Origin: Pseudomonadota bacterium
GTDB lineage: Bacteria; Myxococcota; Myxococcia; Myxococcales; Myxococcaceae
Direction of reading: 5' to 3'
DNA: 5,856 bases
Assembly (NCBI GenBank): GCA_023424585.1
Contig: JAFADT010000723.1
Location: forward strand, 1 to 5,856
How positions within the stretch are numbered: the first letter of the stretch is position 1; every line of letters begins with the position of its first letter. The notes under the pieces were generated by a model, which saw nothing but the letters and a program-made list of their open reading frames with translations, was not told where the DNA came from and made no database searches. Below, one piece after another: positions 1-5,216 of the stretch. Position numbers and translations under genes: made by a program.

Positions 1-92
1 CGCTGAGCGCCCAGGCCCTGGCCCGCAACGCGGCCGCCGGCGCCACCCTCCCGGCCACGCGCCGGGTGCAGCCGCCGCCGTCGGAGGAGTAG
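1..92 (+). CDS. C-terminal end of an unidentified protein (5' partial)
   Basis: Read in phase with base 3, this stretch is open from the window edge to a TAG at 90-92. It gives about 29 residues, an Ala-rich segment followed by the tail RRVQPPPSEE. Every complete sense codon ends in G or C, which is the strong third-position bias of the other genes here and is the main reason to call it coding. A hairpin follows 27 bases after the stop, as expected at a gene end. The fragment is too short and too low in complexity to assign a family or function. It could be a chance open frame in GC-rich DNA, but the codon bias makes a real gene end more likely. Confidence 0.6.
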   Translation, partial: LSAQALARNAAAGATLPATRRVQPPPSEE

Positions 93-118
93 CCCCCTCC
101 TCGCGGGAATCGCGGTCA

Positions 119-146
119 GGGCACCGGCGTTCTCCCGTCGGTGCCC
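119..146 (+). terminator. Inverted repeat after the first gene, possible terminator
   Basis: GGGCACCG at 119-126 is exactly complementary to CGGTGCCC at 139-146. The stem can be extended inward by a G-U and a C-G pair, leaving an 8-base loop. It lies 26 bases past the stop of the upstream partial gene. No T-tract follows, so it is not a classical intrinsic terminator. It may still end or process the upstream transcript, or it may be an operator for the downstream gene. Confidence 0.35.
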
Positions 147-368
147 GCGCCACGGCACGCGCCCGGCCTTGTCATCCGCCCGGGCCCTGCCGCATGCTCC
201 ACCTGAAGCACCGGCTGTCCACGCGGGGAGATGTCAGAGGTCTCCCCCTGAACGAGGTCCGCAGACCCTTGAAGCTGCACGCCTGAAACCCCGGTCCCTG
301 GCTGTCCCCCGCCGCCGCGCGCCCCGCTGGGCGTGCGCGCTGGCTTCCGGTTTCAGGAGTCGCTTCAC
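147..368 (+). promoter_or_regulatory. Non-coding leader upstream of the ABC-F gene
   Basis: No convincing gene lies here, so the promoter of the ABC-F gene is expected in this stretch. I could not find a clean -35/-10 pair, a sigma-54 site or an ECF-type site. The one visible structure is a 7-bp inverted repeat, GGGGAGA at 225-231 and TCTCCCC at 241-247, with a 9-base loop. A 30-codon open frame at 194-286 has no ribosome binding site. Some antibiotic-resistance ABC-F genes are controlled by leader attenuation, but nothing here demonstrates it. Confidence 0.3.
355..359 (+). promoter_or_regulatory. Ribosome binding site deciding the ABC-F start
   Basis: AGGAG lies 9 bases before the ATG at 369. 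The same frame is open further upstream to a GTG at 333, but that GTG has no Shine-Dalgarno sequence. The residues it would add do not belong to the ABC domain. The ATG at 369 is therefore preferred. Confidence 0.75.
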
Positions 369-1877
369 ATGCCCTCGTCCCCTTCCTCCGTGCGCGCGCA
401 CCGCGTGTGCTTTTCGTTCACCGACGCCGTCCCCGTCCTCACGGACGTGGAGTTCCACCTCGCCCCGGGCTGGACGGGCCTCGTCGGCCCCAACGGCGCC
501 GGCAAGTCCACCCTGCTGCGCCTGCTGTCCGGAGAGCTGAAGCCCACGTCCGGGCAGCTCCAGTTCGAGCCGGACTCGCCGCTCGTGTGCCTGTGTCCGC
601 AGGGCGTGGAGGCGCTCACGCCCGACATCACCGCCTTCGCGGAGGCCTGGGACGCGCTGGCGCGCAGGCTCCAGGGCCAGCTGGGCCTGGACGTCACCGC
701 GCTGGAGCGCTGGCCCACGCTGTCCCCGGGCGAGCGCAAGCGCTGGCAGGTGGGCGCGGCGCTCGCCCGCGAGCCGGACGTGCTGCTCCTGGATGAGCCC
801 ACCAACCACCTAGACGCGGAGGCGCGCGCGTGGCTGGTGGCCGCGCTGCGCCGCTTCCGGGGCGTGGGCGTCGTCGTGTCCCACGACCGCGAGCTGCTGG
901 AGACGCTCACCCAGGCCACGCTGCGCGTGCACGGCGGCGAGGCGCACCTGTACCCGGGCGCCTACTCCGCCGCGAAGGGCCACTGGGAGGCGGAGCGCGA
1001 GGCGGAGGTCTCATCGCACCAACAGGCCAAGGCGGAGCGGGACCGGGCCGCGCAGCTGCTGGACCGGGCCCGGCGCGAGCACCAGGGCGCCGCCCTGTCG
1101 CGCAACACCTCGCGGCGGATGCGCAACAAGAACGACAGCGACGCGCGCTCCATCATGGCCTCCACGCTGGCAAGCTGGGCGGAGTCCCGCCTGGGCCACC
1201 AGGTCACCGTGAAGCGCCGCGAGTTGGAGCGCGCCGAGGCCGCCGTGGGCACCTTCACCGTGGACAAGACGGTGGGCCGCTCCGTGTTCGTGGACTACGT
1301 GCGCTCCCCCAACCCGTGGCTCTTCACCTTCGACACGCCGGGCCTGAAGGCCGGCGACGTGAAGGTGCTGGGCCCCACGCGCCTGGACGTGGACCGCGAG
1401 GCGCGCATCCGCATCGAAGGGCCCAACGGCGCCGGCAAGACGACGCTCCTCAAGGCCCTGCTGGAGCAGGCGCGCGTGCCCCGCGACAAGCTCCTGTACC
1501 TGCCCCAGGACCTGGGCGAGGAGGAGACGCGCGCCATGCTCGACGCGGTGCGCGAGCTGCCCCCGGAGGAGCGCGGCCGGGTGATGTCCCTGGTGGCCGC
1601 GCTGGGCGTGGACCCGCATCGGCTGCTCGCGTCCGGACAGCCGTCGCCCGGCGAGGCGCGCAAGCTGGCCATCGCGCGCGGCCTGGGCCAGCACGCCTGG
1701 GCCCTGGTGCTGGACGAACCCACCAACCACCTGGACCTGCCGTCCATCGAGCGGCTGGAGGCGGCGCTGCACGACTACCCTGGCGCCCTGCTGCTCGTCA
1801 CCCACGACGCCCCCTTCGCCCGCGCCTGCACCACCACGCGCTGGCTCGTCGCGAACGGACGCGTGGAGGTGGCGTGA
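369..1877 (+). CDS. ABC-F family ATP-binding cassette protein (two NBDs, no transmembrane segments)
   Basis: This is a soluble 502-residue ATPase of the ABC-F class. Such proteins bind the ribosome near the E site and act as translation factors or as antibiotic-resistance (ribosome protection) factors; they are not transporters. NBD1 has Walker A GPNGAGKST at residues 40-48, Q-loop Gln78, signature LSPGE at 118-122, Walker B with the ABC-F hallmark LDEPTNHLD at 141-149, and switch His172. A charged, helical inter-domain linker spans about 205-300 and includes the basic stretch SRRMRNKNDSDAR around 248-260. NBD2 has Walker A GPNGAGKTT at 351-359, Gln380, a variant signature PSPGE at 425-429, LDEPTNHLD at 448-456 and His479. 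Both sites keep the catalytic Glu. There is no Arm insertion in NBD1 as in EttA, and the protein ends soon after NBD2, so there is no Uup-like C-terminal extension. No membrane segment is visible. The gene stands alone, 160 bases ahead of an unrelated lipoprotein gene. The exact subfamily, housekeeping or resistance, cannot be decided from sequence alone. Confidence 0.95.
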   Translation: MPSSPSSVRAHRVCFSFTDAVPVLTDVEFHLAPGWTGLVGPNGAGKSTLLRLLSGELKPTSGQLQFEPDSPLVCLCPQGVEALTPDITAFAEAWDALARRLQGQLGLDVTALERWPTLSPGERKRWQVGAALAREPDVLLLDEPTNHLDAEARAWLVAALRRFRGVGVVVSHDRELLETLTQATLRVHGGEAHLYPGAYSAAKGHWEAEREAEVSSHQQAKAERDRAAQLLDRARREHQGAALSRNTSRRMRNKNDSDARSIMASTLASWAESRLGHQVTVKRRELERAEAAVGTFTVDKTVGRSVFVDYVRSPNPWLFTFDTPGLKAGDVKVLGPTRLDVDREARIRIEGPNGAGKTTLLKALLEQARVPRDKLLYLPQDLGEEETRAMLDAVRELPPEERGRVMSLVAALGVDPHRLLASGQPSPGEARKLAIARGLGQHAWALVLDEPTNHLDLPSIERLEAALHDYPGALLLVTHDAPFARACTTTRWLVANGRVEVA

Positions 1878-1973
1878 GCCGTCGGACGGCCAGGGTGGAG
1901 TAAAGACAGACCCCTTCGTGAAAAAGCCGAAACATGCTTTCTCCGTGGGGGTTTCACTCCTAGAGGACAAGTC

Positions 1974-2002
1974 CAGACCCGATGGATGTCACACCGGGTC
2001 TG
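1974..2002 (+). promoter_or_regulatory. 8-bp-arm inverted repeat ahead of the lipoprotein gene
   Basis: CAGACCCG at 1974-1981 and CGGGTCTG at 1995-2002 are perfect reverse complements separated by 13 bases. The right arm ends 35 bases before the ATG at 2038. The arms could pair in the mRNA leader. Alternatively, since their centres are 21 bp apart (about two DNA turns), they could bind a dimeric regulator. Which of these applies, if either, is inference. Confidence 0.4.
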
Positions 2003-2028
2003 TATCGTCTCCTTCACCCCCCAGCCCC

Positions 2029-2032
2029 GGAG
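2029..2032 (+). promoter_or_regulatory. Ribosome binding site of the first CARDB lipoprotein gene
   Basis: GGAG lies 5 bases before the ATG at 2038. The frame extends upstream to a GTG at 1918. Starting there would place 40 extra residues ahead of a complete lipoprotein signal peptide, so the ATG at 2038 is chosen. Confidence 0.6.
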
Positions 2033-2037
2033 TCCGT

Positions 2038-2109
2038 ATGTCTCGGCGTACGCCGCCATGGCGGCATTCGTGTCTCTTCATCACGGGCGCGCTCGCGCTC
2101 ACCGGTTGT
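2038..2109 (+). other. Lipoprotein signal peptide, first CARDB protein
   Basis: Codons 1-24 encode a type II signal peptide ending in the lipobox L21-T22-G23-C24, with the Cys codon at 2107-2109. It matches the signal of the downstream paralogue at 15 of 24 positions without gaps. The match includes the unusual shared WRH at residues 8-10 and a second Cys at residue 12. Confidence 0.9.
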
Positions 2110-4920
2110 TCGGATGGTTTCGAGCCGGAGGAAGCGCCCGCGCTCGAGCAGCAGGCCGCCGCGCTCCTCCCCGGCCCGGACCTGCGCATCACGGAGCTGA
2201 CGGCTCCGGACAACGCGAAGCCCGGTCAGTCCGTCACCGTCACCGCGAAGGTCTGCAACACCGGGGACCAGACCGCGTACTCCAACACCCAGCTCCAGGT
2301 GTACCTGTCCACCACGCCCACGCAGCAGGTGCCCGGACCGGGGACGCAGCCGCCCCCCACCGTCCAGCTCACCCAGGGCCAGACGGACGTGGGGCCGGTG
2401 TACGCGGGCCAGTGCGTCACCCGGTCGCTGAGCATCTACGTCACCCCGCCCGCCAACTTCACGGGCAACAACACCTACTACCTGGGGGCCAGCGTCGACA
2501 CGTCCCAGGCGGTGCAGGAGTCGAACGAGTCCAACAACGGCTTCGTCCGCGGCCTGATGGGCGTGGGCAACCGGCCGGACCTGGTCGTCACGCGGGTGGA
2601 CGCGCCGGCGAGCCTGGCGCCGGGCCAGTCCTTCAGCGCCACCGCGACGGTGTGCAACACGGGCACGGGGCCCAGCTCCAACGCCGCCGTGCAGCTGTAC
2701 CTGTCCACGGTGAATGGCCTGACGCTGCCATCCGGCCCTCCCCCCGCCACGCAGTCGATGATCGGCGGCACGACCATCGGCAGCCTGTCCGCGGGTCAGT
2801 GCCGAGAGGTGCCCCTCACCGGCAGCGCCCAGCCGCCGCCCGCTCCGGTCCAGCCGGGCGCGCCCCTGTACCTGGGCGCCATCGCGGATGCGCAGGCGGG
2901 CGTCGTGGAGCTGCGCGAGGACAACAACGCGTTCGTGCAGGGCCCGGTGGGCGTGGGCAACGGGCCGGACCTCGTGGTCCGCGCCGTGACGGGGCCCGCG
3001 AGCGTGCGCCAGGGCGACCCGCTCCAGGCGACGGTGACGGTGTGCAACGCGGGCACCACGTCCTCCAACCCGGCGGACGTGCTGGTGGTGCTGTCCACCG
3101 GGTCGTCGCTGGCGGCCCCGTCGTCCCAGCCCCGGCCCCAGACGGAGGCTCCGGTGGGCAACGCCAGCGTGCCGCCGCTGCCCGCGGGCCAGTGCGCCAC
3201 CCGCACGGTGCAGGGGTATGCCTACCGCCCGTACTCGCCTCTCGGTGAGCAGCCCCTGTACCTGGGCGCCATCGTGGACCTGCCCCGGAGCGTGCAGGAG
3301 CTGCGCGAGGACAACAACACGCGCGCGGACACGCGGGTGGGCGTGGGCTCGCGGCCCGACCTCACGGTCGTCTCGCTGGAGGCGCCCCCCCACATGCCGG
3401 TCTCCGGTCCGTTCACGGTGTCCGCGAAGGTCTGCAACGTGGGCACGACGCGCTCCTCGGACTCGATGCTGGAGGTGTACATCTCGGCCGAGCCCTCGCT
3501 GACCCTCACGGTGGGTCCGCCGCCCGCGACCGCCATGATGATGGGCTCGGTGAACGTGCCCGCGCTGGAAGCGCGGGAGTGCGCCACCCGCCAGGTGAGC
3601 GGCTACGGCGCCGTGCCGCCCGGGGCGACCCCGCCGAACCCGACGCTGTACGTGGGCGCCGTGGTGGACCGGCAGGCGTCGCTCCTGGAGCTGCGGGAGG
3701 ACAACAACGCGTCCGCCTTCTCCCGCATCGGCGTGGGGTCAGGCCCGGACCTCGTGGTGCGCTCGCTGACGGCGCCCTCCAGCGTCAAGCCCGGCGCCTC
3801 GCTGTGGACGGACGTGAAGGTCTGCAACGAGGGCCCCCAGCTCGCGCCGCCCTCCACGGTGGGCCTCTTCCTGTCCACCACGCCCACGGCGGTGTCTCCC
3901 AACCCGGGCCCGCCGCCGGCGCAGACGCAGGTGGGCACGGTGGAGGTGTCGTCGCTCCAGCCGGGTGCCTGCGCGCTGTACCCCAAGTCGGTGTACGCCG
4001 CGCCGCCGCCGGAGGCCGCGCCGCAGCAGCCGCTGTACCTGGTGGCCCTGGCGGACGTGTACCAGCAACACTTGGAGCTGCGGGAGGACAACAACTCGCG
4101 CGTCGCCGGCCCCCTCGTCCTGGGCAATGGTCCGGACCTCGTGGTGACGGACGTCACCGGCCCCGCCAGCGCCAGCCCCTACGGCCCCTTCACGATGAAC
4201 GTGACGGTCTGCAACGCGGGGGCGGATCCCGCGGGTCCCTCGCAGGTGATGGGCGTCGTGTCGATGGGAGAGACGCTGTCCACGCTGTTCCCGCCCCCGG
4301 CTCCGTCGGAGTCCGTGGTGGGCGAGGTGGCCCTGCCGCCGCTCGCCGTGGGCCAGTGCGTGACGACGCCCGTCAGCGGTTCCGCGCCCCCGCCGTACCA
4401 TGGCGACCCCAGCAGCCCGCTCTTCCTGGGGGCCCGCGTGGACAGCTTCAACCAGGTGCTGGAGCTGCGCGAGGACAACAACACCCGCGTGACGTCACGG
4501 CTCGTCCTGGGCGACGGCCCGGACCTGGTGGTGCGCTCGGTGACAGCGCCCGCGAACCTGCCGCCGTACAGCGCCTTCAGCGCGCAGGTGAAGGTCTGCA
4601 ACGAGGGCAACCTGCCCCTGTACGGCTCCGCGCCGGTGGACCTGCTCATCTCCACGGAGAAGTCCCTCTACGTGCCCGGTCAGGGCCAGCCGCCGTACAC
4701 CCAGGTGCAGATGCCCGTGGGCAACGTCATGGTGTCCGCGCTGGCGGCGGGCCAGTGCACCACGCTGCCGGTGCAGGGCTCCGTCATCCGTCCCCCCGCG
4801 GCCACGCCCGGGCAGTCCCTCTACCTGGGCGCCCTCGTCGACGCGCAGGGCGCGATGCCGGACCTGATCCGGGACAACAACGCGCGGACGATGGCCACGC
4901 CCATCGGACAGGCGCAGTAA
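2038..4920 (+). CDS. Large lipoprotein with seven tandem CARDB-like repeats
   Basis: The product is 960 residues. Residues 1-24 form a lipoprotein signal: a basic start (SRR, WRH), a hydrophobic core and lipobox LTGC, with Cys24 as the acylated residue. Ser25 and Asp26 follow. Under the E. coli sorting rule, lack of Asp at +2 favours the outer membrane; whether myxobacteria obey that rule is less certain. A short acidic spacer follows to about residue 45. The rest is seven repeats of about 130 residues, each beginning PDL (Pro at residues 47, 180, 310, 440, 570, 699 and 828). Each unit reads PDLVV, then VCN-x-G, a strand like LYLST, a Pro-rich loop, AGQC, LYLGA-x-x-D and most often ELREDNN. 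This matches the CARDB fold (cell-adhesion-related domain found in bacteria), an immunoglobulin-like beta sandwich. Two Cys occur in every repeat and nowhere else in the mature chain except Cys24. No enzyme motif is visible, so adhesion, matrix binding or a scaffold role is plausible but inferred. A terminator follows, then a tandem paralogue. Confidence 0.92.
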   Translation: MSRRTPPWRHSCLFITGALALTGCSDGFEPEEAPALEQQAAALLPGPDLRITELTAPDNAKPGQSVTVTAKVCNTGDQTAYSNTQLQVYLSTTPTQQVPGPGTQPPPTVQLTQGQTDVGPVYAGQCVTRSLSIYVTPPANFTGNNTYYLGASVDTSQAVQESNESNNGFVRGLMGVGNRPDLVVTRVDAPASLAPGQSFSATATVCNTGTGPSSNAAVQLYLSTVNGLTLPSGPPPATQSMIGGTTIGSLSAGQCREVPLTGSAQPPPAPVQPGAPLYLGAIADAQAGVVELREDNNAFVQGPVGVGNGPDLVVRAVTGPASVRQGDPLQATVTVCNAGTTSSNPADVLVVLSTGSSLAAPSSQPRPQTEAPVGNASVPPLPAGQCATRTVQGYAYRPYSPLGEQPLYLGAIVDLPRSVQELREDNNTRADTRVGVGSRPDLTVVSLEAPPHMPVSGPFTVSAKVCNVGTTRSSDSMLEVYISAEPSLTLTVGPPPATAMMMGSVNVPALEARECATRQVSGYGAVPPGATPPNPTLYVGAVVDRQASLLELREDNNASAFSRIGVGSGPDLVVRSLTAPSSVKPGASLWTDVKVCNEGPQLAPPSTVGLFLSTTPTAVSPNPGPPPAQTQVGTVEVSSLQPGACALYPKSVYAAPPPEAAPQQPLYLVALADVYQQHLELREDNNSRVAGPLVLGNGPDLVVTDVTGPASASPYGPFTMNVTVCNAGADPAGPSQVMGVVSMGETLSTLFPPPAPSESVVGEVALPPLAVGQCVTTPVSGSAPPPYHGDPSSPLFLGARVDSFNQVLELREDNNTRVTSRLVLGDGPDLVVRSVTAPANLPPYSAFSAQVKVCNEGNLPLYGSAPVDLLISTEKSLYVPGQGQPPYTQVQMPVGNVMVSALAAGQCTTLPVQGSVIRPPAATPGQSLYLGALVDAQGAMPDLIRDNNARTMATPIGQAQ
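2173..4917 (+). repeat. Seven in-frame CARDB-type repeats, period 387-399 bp
   Basis: Repeat starts, taken at the Pro codon of PDL, are at 2176, 2575, 2965, 3355, 3745, 4132 and 4519. The spacings are 399, 390, 390, 390, 387 and 387 bp, and the last unit runs to the gene end. The VCN cysteine codons start at 2254, 2653, 3043, 3433, 3823, 4210 and 4597. The second cysteine codons start at 2413, 2800, 3193, 3580, 3970, 4357 and 4756. The ELREDNN segment is nearly identical at DNA level at 2908-2928, 3298-3318, 3688-3708, 4075-4095 and 4462-4482. The equivalent of repeat 1 is ESNESNN (2518-2538) and that of repeat 7 is DLIRDNN (4861-4881). Repeats 1-4 join the next unit through a GVG connector; repeats 5 and 6 use VLG. 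Confidence 0.93.
2531..2568 (+). repeat. 38-bp segment shared with the downstream paralogue (copy 1)
   Basis: Encodes the end of repeat 1, NNGFVRGLMGVG. It is identical to 5641-5678 except for one synonymous base (GGC versus GGG for Gly). Confidence 0.9.
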
Positions 4921-4959
4921 GGGTTACCCACCCGGAAATCCCTATCGGCTGAGCTGGCG

Positions 4960-4997
4960 TCGCCGGCCGGGGCTGCCCCGGCCGGCGATTGTCTTTT
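4960..4997 (+). terminator. Intrinsic (rho-independent) terminator of the first CARDB lipoprotein gene
   Basis: CGCCGGCCGGGG at 4961-4972 pairs perfectly with CCCCGGCCGGCG at 4976-4987. A further T-A pair (4960 with 4988) gives a 13-bp stem with a 3-base loop. The T-rich run TTGTCTTTT follows at 4989-4997. It begins 40 bases after the TAA stop. It should separate transcription of the two paralogous lipoprotein genes. Confidence 0.88.
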
Positions 4998-5133
4998 CAG
5001 GCCAGGGAATCGTCCTGTCGGGTTTGAATTTCATCGGCTCCGCGCCGTTGAGGGATTCCCTTGGATGTCCCCGCGACGTTGAACCGGGCCCGGCGGCCAG
5101 CGCGCGTGGGGATGTCGAATCCCTACCCTCATC
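4998..5133 (+). promoter_or_regulatory. Leader and probable promoter region of the second lipoprotein gene
   Basis: Non-coding stretch between the terminator and the next ribosome binding site. It must contain the promoter if the terminator is efficient, but no recognisable -35/-10 pair stands out. Short symmetric elements are AGGGATTCCCT at 5051-5061 and the pair GGGAT/ATCCC at 5109-5113 and 5119-5123 with a 5-base loop. The latter ends about 10 bases before the Shine-Dalgarno sequence and might affect translation. No similarity to the leader of the first lipoprotein gene was noticed by eye. Confidence 0.35.
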
Positions 5134-5138
5134 AGGAG
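5134..5138 (+). promoter_or_regulatory. Ribosome binding site of the second CARDB lipoprotein gene
   Basis: AGGAG lies 6 bases before the ATG at 5145. This supports a start that lines up exactly with the signal peptide of the upstream paralogue. Confidence 0.8.
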
Positions 5139-5144
5139 AAGCAC

Positions 5145-5216
5145 ATGCCACGGCTCACGCCGTCATGGAGACACGCGTGCCTGCTCATCGCCGGCACCCT
5201 CGTCATCACCGGCTGC
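5145..5216 (+). other. Lipoprotein signal peptide, second CARDB protein
   Basis: Codons 1-24 encode a type II signal ending I21-T22-G23-C24. It has the same length and cleavage position as the upstream paralogue, with WRH at 8-10 and Cys12 also conserved. Confidence 0.9.

Larger units (their letters stand above)
1878..2037 (+). promoter_or_regulatory. Gap between the ABC-F and lipoprotein genes; probable promoter region
   Basis: This gap is locally richer in A and T than the genes, especially about 1900-1960, as expected for a promoter. I cannot assign a -35/-10 pair with confidence. Only a short GCCG/CGGC inverted repeat at 1878-1890 follows the ABC-F stop. It has no T-tract, so read-through from the ABC-F gene is possible. 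GGACAAGTCC at 1965-1974 is a short 4+2+4 palindrome. It abuts a longer inverted repeat that is listed separately. Confidence 0.4.

Noticed and set aside
194..286. 30-codon open frame that could be a leader peptide for the ABC-F gene
   Set aside because: There is no Shine-Dalgarno sequence before its ATG and no arrest-like or drug-sensing motif that I recognise. In GC-rich DNA a frame this short is expected by chance.
830..1903. + strand open frame of 357 codons overlapping the ABC-F gene
   Set aside because: It is a shadow frame with an Arg/Gly/Pro-rich product and no motif. The ABC-F frame explains this DNA fully.
1011..1970. Long open frame on the - strand (319 codons) opposite the ABC-F gene
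   Set aside because: The + strand carries complete Walker and signature motifs here. The antisense translation is low-complexity and is a composition artefact.
1918..2037. N-terminal extension of the first lipoprotein from a GTG at 1918
   Set aside because: It would bury a complete signal peptide and lipobox 40 residues inside the protein. The ATG at 2038 has GGAG upstream and aligns with the paralogue's start.
2014..3393. Long open frame on the - strand (459 codons) opposite the repeat gene
   Set aside because: It is a mirror of the strong G/C third-position bias of the + strand gene. The translation is rich in Arg, Gly, His and Ala, with no domain. The + strand reading has a signal peptide and seven matching repeats.
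2173..4917. Regularly spaced repeats considered as CRISPR or other non-coding array
   Set aside because: The period is 387-399 bp, always a multiple of three, and the repeats translate to a coherent protein module. This is a coding repeat.
3579..4952. Long + strand open frame (457 codons) in another frame of the repeat gene
   Set aside because: It has an Arg/Gly/Ala-rich shadow translation without a signal or domain, and lies wholly over a well-supported gene.
5084..5093. Palindrome CCGGGCCCGG before the second lipoprotein gene
   Set aside because: It is a short self-complementary G/C string of a kind expected often by chance in this composition, with no supporting promoter or operator context.
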